The notes: generated by a model not told the origin, from the sequence alone. Counted from the stretch's first letter, positions 46,950-61,086 are shown. The stretch is 64,000 nt of DNA from Polytrichum commune (GCA_950295325.1 OX485804.1:35774001-35838000); one strand, 5' to 3'. Program-made: numbers and translations.

Positions 46950-49900
46950 TAATTATGTTGACTAATACACCTATTAGTTTGATTTATCATAGTTTGTGCA
47001 CATAGGCCACTCTCGTTTAATTAAACACATACTTGTTTTTGGTATCCATTCTTGCACCTGCACACATGATACCACTTAAATATAGTTGTCCAAAGGTGTT
47101 CCATCCCTAATACAAACCTACAATAAGCAATTGTTGCATACAAACATACCTCCCAAGCTCCTCCATCCATGTTGAAAACCTAGTACCCTTAATTGTGACC
47201 TATTAAACTGGAACAAGGTCTTTGGAGTTAATCCCGATGCTAGGCACTTGATATAGGGATTGCAATAAGTACTCGCTCGTGGAGTCCAAGACGGAAGCAC
47301 AAGCAATAAATATACATTTCATATTCTATAATTGACCCTCCTCCCTCTAGAATAGTATAATTTGTTACAAATGGCATTTGTTTTGAAATTCTTTCAACCT
47401 ATTCACTTTGTTTACTTGTTGTAGAATAGTGGTGGGTTGTCTTGAATTGAACAATAGAGCATTATTCTTGTGTTTATAGTTTTTTACATCATACCACTCA
47501 TCTTCTTTCAATATGCTCATATCTAGTGAGGACTTGAGGTAGTCAATGTTGTGGCATTGGGGGAGCATATGCACATATTGTTGTGTTTGCTCTAATGCTC
47601 ATGACTTAGGTAAGGTTCACATCATCCTATACCTTTTGCTAACATTATTAAAACAACAAACATATAATGCATCCATATCTAGTGTTGGACTTCCTATCAA
47701 ATTTAATGTGGCCCATGATGTGTCACTTGATGTTAAGCAACAATGGTAAGATATAACTTAGTCTTACGTTGTTATTAGTTCTTATAATTAGATTTGAAGG
47801 TTTAACTCAAAATAAGATGATATTTTACATGTCCAAAAAAAACCTGGTTAATTAAATGTTAACTTTACCATTAAGTGTGACGATACATAGGAATATTACA
47901 ATAATGATGGGATAGTTGCTAATAATGATAATGCTCATGTGCCATTTTCAAATGGTGTTAGGCCCTCACCATTATGGATGGCTAACACTTGGTGTGGCCA
48001 AACCTTTAAGTTATGCTTCTCACCAACTTATGGTGGTCACTAACATTATGTAAATTTTAAAATACAATTGTAAGTTAACATTACGTTGATAACTTTTACT
48101 TTGAAATCTCCATGGTATGTTGGTAAATTTAGGACACGAGGATATGGGGGAGATGAAGTTTAGTTACTATTGGAAAGATAGTATTTAGGGGGTTGATGAG
48201 GCACACAAAAGACATGCGATACCTAGCACAACATCCCCTTAGAACCGATCATTGATCCAAGTTGAGGGCACTTCCAACATCTTTTGCGCTTTTCTATTCA
48301 CACAAAGGACATTTCATCCATAAAATATAATTTGTATCCATGGGCAGACTAGTGATGTAGTCCACGTAAAGGTACATACAAACTCATGATATTAGAGTTG
48401 ACAAGAAGTGAGTTAAATTACCATTAGAGGTAGAAGTAACTTATCTTGTGGTGCAAACATATTTAAACCATGTTGGTAACTACACTAAATAATCACTATG
48501 GGCCATGATAATATTTAGAGCCCACGCTAATTTTCAAAATGAGAATTAATGTAGCCCACATTAATTTCTACCCATGCTAAATTTCTAGTAGAGAATTAGC
48601 ATGTCCACAGTGATTGTTTTTCTAAAAAATTAGTGTGGAAGATTTTTTTTATTTTGTGCTACTTTTGTTTTATAACTAATATTCAATGTTTCCAGGCTAA
48701 TTTTCCACTCACTCTAATAGGACTATTAGTGTACCATCAATGGTAAGGTTACCAATCAAAATGATAAGCTAGAATGATATCTTAACTTGGCAGCGCAAAA
48801 CCTACCTTACTTGGATCAATTAAGTGAGCTTGAAATGGACACTTTTATCTTTGTACCCACGTCTTGTAGGATATGAAATATGCAATTAGTGTGAGATGAT
48901 CCACACAATCTTGGGTCTAAAATACTTATATTGTTATACTGACCGCATAGTAGTAAGAAATACTATGTCTTTTCCACAATATATGTTGTATTTGCATATG
49001 GTGAGTAAAGGACACATGATTAAATCTTTTAAGGGACTTTATGATTGCATGTGATTTGAATGAAATTGGGCTTTGATTAAATATGGACAAAAGACTTGTC
49101 AAAACATGATAATGCATTGGAGAGTATCAAGCCATGCACATTGCAAAATCAATTATTTGGGGGAAGAATCTAGAAGAGGTTGAAACCCTAATCATACAAT
49201 GTGCTTTGAAAAAAAAATGTCATTAATATTTCAGTGGATCTAGATATGTATTTTTTTAATTTTTTTTTGCAAATAACACATTTTGCATGTAACTAAAATG
49301 TGTCTACAACCCTAGAAGATAAATGCAAGAAGGAACGCATTCCACATCTAGGACTAGTTTCTACTATTTCTATCTTAAGGTTTACCGATAGAAGTGCTTG
49401 ATACAATTTCATTAATAATGCCCAAAATTCATGCATAAGTCCATAGTTACGTAAAATTGAGTTATAATATTATTATTTTTACTTGGATTTGAGGAGGATT
49501 TGAAACATTATAATCCTTCATATGATGGTTCTATGGATAATACATCCAAGGTTAGCCAAAGCCCTACTCAATAAGGTTTGACTTGAAATGCTACTTATGT
49601 AGGTTGTAAGGCAAAGTGAACTTGGTAGAGTCCTTGCTTTACAAGTCACATTGATCTTCGCATGCACAAATTTGATTGAAACACATAAAGATTTACAAGT
49701 AGCCATAAGGTACAATTGTACGGCTTCAACATATTCATACTATGTTACTTATCTTAACATTGCATGGTCAATAGGAGAAGAGGAACTATGGCCTTTCGAA
49801 GGACCCCAGTGAACAAATTGTTTGTTTGTAGAATACCTTTGGCCATGTCCTAAAGGACAATGACTCATATTTAAAACTAATATATCCTTTTGGTCAATAA

Positions 49901-51180
49901 AGTATTCATAGTTGTTATTTCAATGACATCACCCCATTGCAACCACATTCTAGGTGGTACATGCCTATGAAATCAAAATGCTTCATATGAAGGCTATGTT
50001 AACTACTTTATGAAGTTTGGAAACACGTACATGTGTCCTTTTGAAATAAAAACCCTTATACACAAGAACATCTAGAAGTGAGTTTAACCCCCTAACATGT
50101 ATAATAGTGATAGCATCTGAATGTATATATACAACACAATATGGAGTTCATTATTTTAGAATATTTTTTGCTAAATATATCATCAATGTTAGAAAAAATA
50201 AGAACTCAACATTGATAAATAAATTTAATCACCAGTCCTCTATCATACAGATTCATAATATGAATAACTACATTTTTCTAAATAGATTTAGGGTTTAGTA
50301 AAATGAGTATTATTTATTTATTTTTATAGATTTTTATTGTATCTTTGCTTGAGTATGACTTTTCTATAGAACAACTTTCCATGTGGACTAGCAATGTTCT
50401 CATTCTATAATTTCTTTTTGCAAGATAGGTCCATTCACTCCTTAAGGTCAATGTGAGTGTTATTCGGTTTTTGTTAAATTCAAACTTATACAACGCTTCT
50501 GTTACATTAAACACGATATTAAACATTTTGGGACTTTGAGACAAATTTGGGAATATTATGCTCATAGTTGGGAACTCATTGGGAACACACTTGGAACACA
50601 ATGATGGGAACAACTCAATTCCAGCATGCACGCTTTGAAATACAAGTTTGTTTTTAACCATAAACATTGTTTACCAAGGACAACTACACCTTGAGAACCT
50701 AAGTGATGGGAACGAACACATCTGCAAGTCTAGTGTTTTTATTGAATGAAAACAAATTGTCATACAATCACTGGGAAGTGCACCACAATGTAATTCAATT
50801 GCACACTAGGTCTATGCTAGAAGGTTTGTCATAAATAAAATATTCGTGACATAAGTAAAAACGTAGTTAAATTACTTATTATGCTATCATTCTACATGTG
50901 TTCTATAAAAGGCTAGGATGAAATTATGCTAAATTATTGATAAGATATTGACATGGTTGACCATCATATCTATGTCAGGATGGAGTAGGTATTCCAAATG
51001 AGGTTCGATCTCTTCAGTGGCTTCCCACAAGATTGTCTCCATCAACCACAAGTCTGGGATATGGTGTTGTATGAACTCCTGCTAAGGGACAATGAGCCCT
51101 ATATGTTCAACAACACGCACCACTCTCCCAAGCATGTGTATTTGCATTCCAACCAAGAGACATCCCTGATATCTCTCTAG
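46950..51180. other. AT-rich interval without supported genes
   Basis: Only short ORFs are seen. A 41-nt segment at 47271-47311 recurs inverted at 61087-61127. The 48440-48740 stretch has CTAATTTTC/GAGAATTAG inverted motifs and could be a small transposon. Nothing else is supported. Confidence 0.35.
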
Positions 51181-51189
51181 CGCAGTGGT

Positions 51190-52060
51190 CATAGTTTTTG
51201 TAGTCGAAGGAAATATCCCGTGCACTCATCAATTTGCAAAGCCAAGTGGCTAAACTCATCGTCAATACTGAACACTCCCATTGGAAGGTCCAAAGGGGCA
51301 TCCGGATCAGCTAATTGCATTTTCCACAAGAATTCCACAAATGTAGAGGTGGGGGGTTGGCCTCTGTCTTGTCTTGATGGCACATTTCAAATATATGTAC
51401 ACTGGTGAATAATTGTTCAACAAATCATGGCGGAATTACATGGTCCATACATGGGGGTGCATCGTCATGCAGATGTTGACGCAAGACAATGCAATGGGCT
51501 ATGTTTTGCGGATATGTTTTGGGTCTTCTAAGTGGGGCTGATCGTTGTGTGACCGGGTTGAAGGGGTGGGGTCTTGGCAAGGCCAACCAATACAACACAC
51601 AAGAGTAAACCAAGCATATGCAAAATTTGGTAATCGTGTGTACTTAGGGCGCATCCAGAGCCGTTTGCGTATATGGTCCATCCTGAACCCAAAACTAAGC
51701 GATGACAAATGAACAACGTTTCAGACAAGAATGAGACCATGTTTGAATTGGAAATGCAGTGGACCAATATCCAGGGAGAGGTAACTTACATGGACTGGAT
51801 TGTTGGGGCGCATGTGGACAGTATCAGTAGTGTGTTTGTCGTCGTCCTGTTTTTTGTGCATATCACGGAAATCAACATACAAACGAGACTTCACTTCCGT
51901 AGAGCTTGGATAGAAGTCGTCCCGTTCGGTATACATCTTCATTGCATGTGGGAGGCGATTAGTGTCATCAATATTTGATCCGTTTGTAGGAATAACATCC
52001 ACAATAGCTCCACTAGGCTTGGACCTGTCAGGTGGGCCTCCGGAAGATGACCCGGGCTCA
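51190..52060 (-). pseudogene. Degenerate minus-strand coding remnant, unrecognised
   Basis: Overlapping minus-strand frames encode protein-like blocks: DVIPTNGSNIDDTNRLPHAM (from 52002), FRMDHIRKRLWMRPKYTRLP (about 51685), and EFLWKMQLADPDAPLDLPMG to ALQIDECTGYFLRLQKL (51189-51340). The frame changes between blocks. The family is unknown. Together with the minus-strand blocks at 52.3, 54.2-54.5 and 54.8-55.6 kb it may be one decayed mobile-element gene. Confidence 0.28.
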
Positions 52061-52807
52061 GAAGGCTAGACTGTAGGAGGATTCAAGGCAAGGGGTTTGA
52101 CCATGGGAGGTTGGTGTGAGGCCAAACCCCCCACCCTTAAGCGTCCGTAGTCCGAGTAGTGGGTTTGGGCTCACATTCCTCCGCGGTATTGGATTTGGAC
52201 TTGGATGAGTCCATAGTGCAAGGTTCACCCTTCAAGTGGTCTTGGATTTAACTGGAATTTCACTTTTAACAACTCAATGTACAATTTCAATACGTATGTG
52301 GAGAATGCACAAGTTAACTATGTTATTTTAACCTCCTTATGCTCGGGTGCTATTTTGTCTTTGTTTGCTTCTAACGTCCATCCGGCCGCTTTAGCTACAC
52401 AAGCCCTTAAGGATATCCCTCTCCTAAATGGAGTCCGTGCCGTTGACTCTATACTACCACTTGAACTATCACTTGTGTATTCCGTATCGCTACTATAAGA
52501 GGTCTCACTTGGTGTCTCCATACCGTACATAAGCCTTTAAGTATTAAGAAATACTTATGTGACTTATGTCAATCTCTCCCTCGCACCTTTGGTCTTTGCT
52601 TCCTTTGTCTTGCCATCGCGAGAGTGCTCCACATTCTCCATTAATTTGTGCACGTGGTTTATTTTTAAAGAGAGGATGCAAGTGTTAAAAAAAACACTAT
52701 TCTCTATAGTCAATCTCAAATACATTTACTTGTGAAAGCCACACATAACACTAACTAGCATAATGTAACTAACTACTTGTCTATGAGCTAATTAGGTAGG
52801 CTATCTA

Positions 52808-53013
52808 CTAAGCTCCTTCATGAACCCATCTCTTTACTTTCTAATTACATAAACCTAGCTCCTTCATAAACCCAGCTCCTTCATAAACCCAGCTTCTTCA
52901 TAAACCCAGCTCTTTACTTTCTAACTAAACAAACCCAGCTCCTTCATAAACCCAGCTTCTTAGCTTCTAACTAAACAAACCCAGCTCCTTCATAAACCCA
53001 GCTCCTTCATAAA
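52808..53013. repeat. 17-bp tandem repeat cluster
   Basis: CTCCTTCATAAACCCAG and variants (CTTCTTCATAAACCCAG) occur about eight times, mixed with CTTTCTAACTAAACAAACCC spacers. Confidence 0.75.
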
Positions 53014-54228
53014 CCCACAACTTTGTAGTTGTAATCCCCAACTACCTCACTAATTATTCAAGCCCTTAACTAATCTTCCTACCTAATTTCCCTAATTCTA
53101 CTAACAACCCCTTTCTAATCACACAATTCTTCTCTAATCCTAAAATCCTAAAATCCTAGAGAGGAGAGGGGGAGAGAGAATTTCCTAACTTCACTAAGAC
53201 CAACTAATCTACACAAGTATATTTTTGCACTCATCACAACATCAAGTGCTCAACTCTTAAACATGGAACTTGCAACCACGTGTATTCAAAACATGAACTT
53301 TAAGTACCACAAATTGGAATCATGAATTAACTTTAAAATCCTTCACGTCAACACTAATTCTACCAAGAGGTCAAGCCCTCTTCAAGGCTAACAAGCCTTG
53401 GCTCTCAAACTAAAAACTAAGCACACACATGTGCTCCAATATGGCTTCCCACACCCACACTTATAACTCGTGGGGTGCCTTGGAGCACAAAGGAAAGAGA
53501 GGATGAGTGAGGGAAGAATGAGGGATTATATAGTAAGCTTGAGGGGGTGAGCACCCTCAAGGCTCACGATAAGCCCTTGAGATTTCCTCCTACTTAGTAG
53601 GCGCCAATCCTATCTTCTAAGCCTTCCTCCTTCAAATGATCAACAAGGATCCTAATTCGAACATTTAACTAGCCTTGGCTTTCTACCTACCACACTTTAC
53701 CAAACTTGGGATGCTTCAACCCAAACTTAGCCTCCTTCGCTTTCCGCCGCCATAACTTTCTCCCCTTACTTTCCCAAATCGTCGCTCACCACTTAATTCA
53801 AACCACGATGCTTAACTCGTGATTTGATTGGTGCTTTGAGAATTTGCTTATCCTCCACCTTGCATTCTTCCTTGGGCCTTCCCCATTAAGTGGCCATGAT
53901 GAGGTGGTCCACTTGTGCGCTCCATGTGATCCTCCATTCATCCCAATTCGAATGCACTTGCCTCTTGAGTCACTTTGGTTGTCTCCATCCATTTGTACTA
54001 GCCTACTCACTAACTACTCAATCCAAGTTCTCCTTACCTATCCTCATTCACTCAAATCCTTCCGAAGGTAAAAACACAATAACAACTCACATCCTAGCCT
54101 CTTACAACATGGTACTTCTAAGACTAACATTTCACTCTTTTTATATTTTTGTGAAGTAACATGCTACTTCAAAGTGCATCAACTAACGTTTCAAGGGTCT
54201 AAGACTAAATGTGGGCACCCTTTTGGGC

Positions 54229-55602
54229 TCACAGTTGGATTGTAGGAGGCTTGGCAGCAGCAGGCTTGACTGCATGAGGCTGGATTGCAAGATTGCCGTC
54301 AGTACCAGTGGGCAAGATGTTTGCGCAATCATATGCATCCGGAGGGGCTGCGATAGGAGAAGGAGGACAAAGGCATATAGTGGCCAAAAGGGCAAACATA
54401 GGACCAAAAACAGACAAGGTGTCCTCTTCTAGAATACACGTTTGAAGAGGGACTAACGCACGTGGTGGTGGTGACATTAAATCAATGATTGTCAAGGGAG
54501 CCTATGTGAATTGAAAGGTATTGTTAAAGACCGCAAGATAATAAACCACATTGCATGAAATATTTAGACTAGCTTAACGCTCACTTTATTGAATACAAGG
54601 GTGCACATGTTGAAATCACTTCCTACATGAAGTATTTTACTAATTTTCATTTCACTATCTACATATATGCTATATCAATATTTCACAACACTACATGAAT
54701 GATACTACAAATCTAAGGCTCTTGATATAGGACCCGCGTCCTATTCGCCAAGTGATATTTTTCTATGGTGCGCGGCCTCCGACCTGGATCAAACATCCAG
54801 GTGGAGATTCAGTGACTAGCAAAGCAACAAGTAATAATGTACTACTGAAAAAGGTCATGCACACTGATACTTACCTCACAGTCAGGTGGCTGGGAGGCTT
54901 CCAAAGGCAACTCTACCACGACGACGTCTATTTGGGCAACTTGATCCACTTGAATGGTATCCTCCACTTGAACGGCAAGTTCCACTTGGTGGGGCGTAGG
55001 AAGATCCACTTGATCGGGTGGATCTTGTGGTCCACGAGAGGCCATGGGCACATCCACAAAATGGGTGATAGGGGCTGGAGAGATAATTGGCGTGGGCAGG
55101 GTGTGGGGCGTTGGCATGGCTTGGGCCATGGCTTACTTGAGCACGCCCGATAGCAAGCCTGACAATGATTTTCCCAATATGCCCATCATCTTCTCTTCTA
55201 ACACGGCCTCTGTAATGGCAGGCTCCACTGGCGCCTTAAGACATCGCTTATGTTGATCCTTGGAACCTCGACTTGAACCCCGGGACGTCCTCTTTGGCGT
55301 GTCCATGTTTCCACTCAGCCCGATATCGGAAGTAGGTGGTCTGTACGGGTTGGGTGGTGGATGAGTCGGTTGATTAGCGGCTCGGGGGGGGGGGGGGGGC
55401 TGGGTGATGGAAGAGCCGGTCGAGCCTCGAGGTCCTTGTCGCTATGACATGGAAGGGAATCCGTAGTCGCCCCGATTTGGGTAGCCTTGTCAACGTCGTG
55501 ATCATGCTCACGATCATTACCATGTTCTTCATCTTGGTCTTCCTCCACGCGCTCCTCAATATCATTGTAATGCTCATGAGCCTCGTCTTCCTCTTCGTCC
55601 AT
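54229..55602 (-). pseudogene. Acidic and proline-rich minus-strand ORFs, unrecognised
   Basis: Three successive minus-strand frames have strong composition bias: 55315-55602 (Glu/Asp/His-rich, for example DEEEDEAHEHYNDIEERVEE, then a proline run opposite a G tract at about 55384-55400), 54842-55129 (Pro/Val-rich, LPTPHQVELAVQVEDTIQVD) and 54229-54495 (Pro/Ala-rich). Such linkers occur in plant transposon ORFs and nuclear proteins. No catalytic domain is visible. Low complexity makes chance or decay likely. Confidence 0.25.
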
Positions 55603-55717
55603 GTCGATGGATGATGTATTCCTCGCGTGGCTTGAAGATGCGAATTCAAGGATTTTGGCCTATAATGGCGACACATCATAATCGTGAGGAGCGGAAGCAG
55701 GCTCTACAGAGTCTAGT

Positions 55718-56317
55718 CACTACAGGCTGTATAGTCACTTCGATGTGGCTCTACAGAGTTGTATTATCCCAAGTCTCTGTGTGACTTAATGCAGTCACCA
55801 CCACAATACTATGCGTAGTGATAAAACCGTTGATGTAGTCACTAATATCTCACTACAATTAGTCATAGCATTCAGAAGCTATTTCAGTAGTCGTGACCAT
55901 GGGTAGTCCAATAGATGTGACTCCAAAGAGTCCTATTCTCCCAACTCAATGTATGACGCATTTCAATCATCATCTCACTACTATGCGTAGTGATAAAACC
56001 TGTCATGTATTGACTCATATCACACTAAAAATAGTCATGCCAATCAGTCGCTATTTGCATATAGATGACTACGTGTAGTCATAAATGTATGACTATATAG
56101 AGTCATATGGTCTCAAGTCCCACTGCAGGTCCCGTTTTGAGGTCCCAAAACACTGTGGGAACATAGCATTGGGAACAAGAAGTGTCCGATATGACCCCCA
56201 GTCAGATTGTCCGAAGCAACTAAGTCGAAATGACTACAAACAATGCTAGTCACATTTTGGTTTATGCCCTATTGTAGTCATAAAACCTAGTCACATTGGG
56301 CTGGTTTTCTTGTAGTG
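55718..56317 (-). mobile_element. CACTA (En/Spm)-like non-autonomous element, about 600 bp
   Basis: Read on the minus strand the right end starts CACTACAAGAAAACCAGCCC, the signature terminus of plant CACTA transposons. The plus-strand end at 55718 reads CACTACAGGCTG. Between them many subterminal TAGTCAC, TAGTCAT and GTGACTA motifs occur in both orientations, as CACTA transposases require. The flanks do not match as a 3-bp duplication (AGT versus GCT). An alternative left end at 55704 (CTACAGAG preceded by GCT, with a CA lost) would restore a GCT duplication. Confidence 0.72.
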
Positions 56318-56654
56318 GCTCTTCCATCGGAGTTTGACAGATGGCCACCTCATAGTCTGACAGGGGGTCATTTTGAGGGGTTCCTGCCTTGCCCTCGGCG
56401 TCATCAGTATCCTACTCACTTCCACATTGGAAGTTGCATAATTCACATATTTGAGTTTTGAAAGAATGCATTCTAAGTTGCAAATCAACAACTAATGCAT
56501 GATTGTATGGGTGCATGTAAGCAAGAAAATGCAAGAAAATTAAGTTATGCATGCAAGCAAGTTAAGAAATGCAAGCAAATTAAAGAGAAATGACAGAATT
56601 ACATGTGGCCTATTGGAAGTGGTGGGGCAACCTGGCCTCACCTATCCGGTTTCA

Positions 56655-56690
56655 AATCGTTATGAATTGCTATGAATTGCTATGAATTGC
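56655..56690. repeat. Short 10-bp tandem repeat
   Basis: TATGAATTGC repeats three times in a row, with no other feature. Confidence 0.7.
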
Positions 56691-56734
56691 AAAACAATAT
56701 CTAGAACAAACACAACATAGTTGCGTCCGATTGG

Positions 56735-56940
56735 AGACAGATAGCTCAGGCGTCATCAGAGCATGTACAGCAGAGAGTGCGGAGTGATAAGAGATAAAGG
56801 CATGGAGCATAGAGATCATAGAGAGCAGAGAGTGCGGAGAGTAATCAGTAATGCTAGAGCATAGATAGCATAAAGAGCATAGAGAGAAAAATGCGGAGTG
56901 ATCAGAGCCAGAGCATAGAGAGAGTGAGCAAAGGGTCAAA
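56735..56940. repeat. Degenerate purine-rich repeat cluster
   Basis: GAGCATAGAGAG and GAGAGTGCGGAGTGATNAGAG motifs recur irregularly about six times. Minus-strand ORFs here are low-complexity by-products. Confidence 0.6.
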
Positions 56941-57417
56941 CAAGTCGAAAGGGTTGTGTGGGCTCAGGGGATTCACTGGTGAAAATCGTAGAACAACGTG
57001 CAATAAAAAATAGGGTCTAATATATTCATTGTAGATAAATTTTGTAAAAAACTTACATATAATATAGGGGGTTTTAAAATAGTGAAAAATGATTACATGT
57101 AAAATACCATCACATATAAATAGTGAAAAAAAATACATGTAAAATACCATCACATGTAAAATACCATCACACCTTTATTTTGAAAAATACCATACCTTAT
57201 AATCTATACTGCAAGGTAAATAGCCCCCCAATAAATAGGTCCTGAACGCACGTGTATGCAAAATATAAGAAGGAGTGAACCCCCCGAGTGCGTGGGAGAG
57301 GTCATTGGGGAGTGGGGTGGGCAAGGTACGCGTCCCTTGCTAAAGACGGTTGGGATGAAGTCGTCGTGGACAGTCTAGATTCAAAGCGCCCTCCCATTAT
57401 GACGTTAGAGAGCACAA

Positions 57418-57584
57418 TTCATTAGACTGGTACTTGTCCTTTACGTTTCATTAGACTGGTACTTGTCATTTATGTTTCATTAGACTGTTACTTGTCCTTT
57501 ACGTTTCATTAGACTTGTACTTGTCCTTTACGTTTCATTAGACTGGTACTTGTCCTTTACGTTTATTAGACTGGTACTATTGAC
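57418..57584. repeat. 29-bp minisatellite, about six units
   Basis: CATTAGACTGGTACTTGTCC followed by TTTACGTTT repeats with 29-base spacing and one to three changes per unit. Confidence 0.85.
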
Positions 57585-57589
57585 GGTGT

Positions 57590-60500
57590 GGGTTAATTGT
57601 GACATTAAATGATATATCTAGACTAAGTACCTATATATGAGAAGTTTGTAAAGAAAAACAAATGTGTACATACTAACGGCAGGCTAAAAAATGGACTCAT
57701 GTATTTATATTGGGCTCGTAAATTGTATGTGATAAATGTCTCCACTACATATATATAATATAAATCATGAATTGAATAGGCCTTTATTGCATATACTACA
57801 AGCCAATTTCACTTCTCAATGAGAAAACATTGAACATTTCCCATCCATAGCATGTAACTCAATGATTGCATCAAACAGACAAAGACAAGAGCACAAAAAC
57901 TTAGCCACAATCTAGATAGCAAAATTTAAGGGAGCATGTAAGTCCTCCAAGAGCCTCCAATTGTAAAAACCTAGAACCAATTGCAAAATATATGCAAACT
58001 TGAGGGGGGGGGGGGATTGTAGCAATTTGTTTTTATTGTATTTTCAACATTTATATAAATTGAATATAATTATAAATATATTCGGTTTTCCGTCATATTT
58101 TGATAGCATAACATTTAAGCACACTAAAATTCACATGTCTTCCATAAATGTAAGGTATGTCATATGCATATCGAAGGATCTGCCCTATAATCGAGCAACC
58201 AAAATGTCCATATTATGAAAACATGTCCATCTTTACTTAAATACCAGATGGCATGACACCGAGAGGTAATTGTTACATACATGCATACCTCTCATCCACC
58301 TATAGGTTTGTAATCTCAAATGTATTCAACTAGACTCGATGGAAACTCTTTAAAGTTAATCCCAATATCAACTAGCCAATGTCATTAATCTCCATATTGC
58401 ATATTAGTATTTTAGGGTTTCACAGTTGGTGAACGAGAGACACACTCGTATACATTGATTCTCTTACAATGACTATGACCATCAAAACTAATGCCAAGTG
58501 GTGGCAAAGGTTTTAATCTAGGCTATATTAGAATCTAACAAATCTATATAACTATAAGTAGATGGTAAATGTTGATGGATCCAAAAGGTACTTGTACTTT
58601 TTGCAAAAGTCTTTTGAAACCCAAAATAGAATAGTTTACGACACATTTTTGAAGCTACTATTTTTGATTCCCCACTCGTTCACCCCTTCTTTGCAAGAAA
58701 AAATTCCTTCTTATTGAGAAATATTGCAGGGATTCAAATGTTACCGCACTAACATTACTACTTAATACTATGTAAGAGGAAAGTTGGTGTTTCAAGTCTT
58801 TTATTGAGAATGAGCAAGGTTGATAAGTGATATTGTTGCATGCATGGGTGGACATGAGGGTGACGTAGCATTTTCCCGTATATTGTTTGTATGGATGTCA
58901 ACCATAGAGATGGTGAGGGTGTCATACCATCCTGCATCTTACACAATATCAACCAATAGTTGGTATTTACATTTTTATGCGTTGTAGTGTAACTTGGTAT
59001 AGGGCCTCAATCAAGGACTTACTAATGTTATTGAATAACATAGTCATACGCCTCCAAACATATGCCTTGAAGCCATGATAATTGTGTCACATAGGCATAT
59101 TACACTCACAGGTGTATCACTCTAAGGCATTTTTGTGCATCACGTGCGGCTAGGGTTTTTTTGTTTTGGGGCTATTTACCTTCAAGGGCTGAATTAAAGC
59201 CTCCCTATAATTACTTAAATTTAAAAAATGGCCCATTTGTTTGCACCCTTCCATTACTTATATTGTCCAAGTCACTGCAATTTTTTGTACTCTATATTCC
59301 TTTTAAGTAATTTTGGACAGACGGAAATCCCAATTATCATCCATCCCCGTGAGTCCTAAACCCATTTACATACCATACTAAACATACCTTCTAGGATCCT
59401 TATCTTTAGCCCCTATATTAATTTTACAAAAAAATAATGGCCCACGTTTTATGTCCATCTAACTTACTTATATTGGGATTGTCTACATTTAATGGCCCCT
59501 TCATTATTTGGAATTCCTTTATAATTTTTATTTCAAATGATTTTAATCCTCTCTATATTATGCCGCATGTCGTTTTTAAAATGCACTAAGTGATCTACCC
59601 GTGATTACGCTTCAAAACACTAGTATATGGTGAAGTTGTTGCTCGTTAGTGTACTAACCTAGCATTTTGCATCTAAAATCCATGATTTTAGCACCAATTC
59701 AACGATTGTGACATCTGTATATCTATCTATCTATCTATACCAAACACAATAAACTAAGATTTTTATATAGTGTCATATGGTATTTTATGTCATTGTGGTG
59801 AATTTTATGATGATGATTCTTATGAATAAATTTACAAGCATTGTCGCGAATGCGATGAAATTTGGATGGAATCCATGGCAAGTTTTGAAATAAAGTGGGC
59901 ATGTTCGGGGACCTAACATTTCTGTAATGATATATTGTCATAATATTACAATATTGAGTGTAGTAACTTACGAGGCCCTGGCGTCTATGGATTTCAAAAT
60001 GGGTCCCTCAACCTGGAACCTATTTCGTTCGCCTTCTGGATACATGGCCTATTATTGCCTAGCGAGAAACAGTAAGGAATATATGTCCTCAAGGAAAACA
60101 CCGCCCACCTTCCCTGGCATTCCGTTGCATTTGTTCGCAATATTGAAAGTGAACGAAGTTTTTGTACAGTCAATGCCCTACACCATAATGTATTGAACAT
60201 GAATGGGAGGACCTATAATGTATCCATTTAAGAAGCATGCACTTTCGATAACTTCCACAAATGAGGGGAGATCTAATTTTCAAATTGGTTTCAACAGATG
60301 TTTCATCATGATGGATGTCTTAATGCATTGTTTAAATATAATTGGTAGTAGGTGGAGAACATAAAAAAAACCAAGCAACACCCACACACCTCAAACCGCC
60401 CATGTAACTTCCAAAATCACGATTCCAACATTTATGGTCATTCCTTGTAACTTCATAAATTGGGCATTGTAGATTGCAATGTTGCAATTACTATTGCGCA

Positions 60501-60660
60501 CTACGCGAATTCGCATCTAAAGGTCAACCATCCATGCCAATGTTGGAATACATATTTGTTATGATGTAGAATATACCAAACTAGGTCCTCCCAATTGTAC
60601 TCACTATTGAGTGTGCATTTGTTGCAAGAATTTGAAGTCGTAGTCCAATCTCTTTTAGAC
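57590..60660. other. AT-rich interval without supported genes
   Basis: It contains a G run at about 58003-58014 and a CTAT simple repeat at about 59721-59738. The stretch near 58280-58390 resembles 47.15-47.25 kb (ACATACCTC..., GTTAATCCC), so it is a dispersed repeat. No ORF shows a family signature. Confidence 0.35.
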
Positions 60661-60719
60661 ACATATCGATATGGAGCTCAATATCTCTTTTAGACACATA
60701 TCTTACTCATATGACATAT

Positions 60720-60905
60720 GAATATCTTACTCATTATCAAAGTGAAGATATGACATATGAATATCTTACTCATTATCAAAGTGAAGATATGACATATGAA
60801 TATCTTACTCATTATCAAAGTGAAGATATGATATATGGATATCTAGCTCATTATCAAAGTGAAGATATGACATCTTAATATCTTACTCATTATCAAAGTG
60901 AAGAT
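60720..60905. repeat. 39-bp minisatellite, five units
   Basis: TCTTACTCATTATCAAAGTG units start at 60725, 60764, 60803, 60842 and 60881, exactly 39 bases apart, joined by AAGATATGACATATGAATA. Confidence 0.9.
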
Positions 60906-61086
60906 TCTTGTGTTCATTGAGTGGGCATACATGTCCCTCTGATCATGATCATTGTTGAACATAGACTAATTGGCATATTTTGAGCAAACAATCCAATACA
61001 TTCTAAAATGGTTGTCAATATGTATATGTGGATAATCTTACTATTGTCTTGATGGGTCTTGTATGGATTGTGGTATAGATATGAAC

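Noticed and set aside
60720-60905. Regularly spaced repeats that might look like a CRISPR array
   Set aside because: The 39-base units are contiguous with no unique spacers, and the context is a plant nuclear genome.
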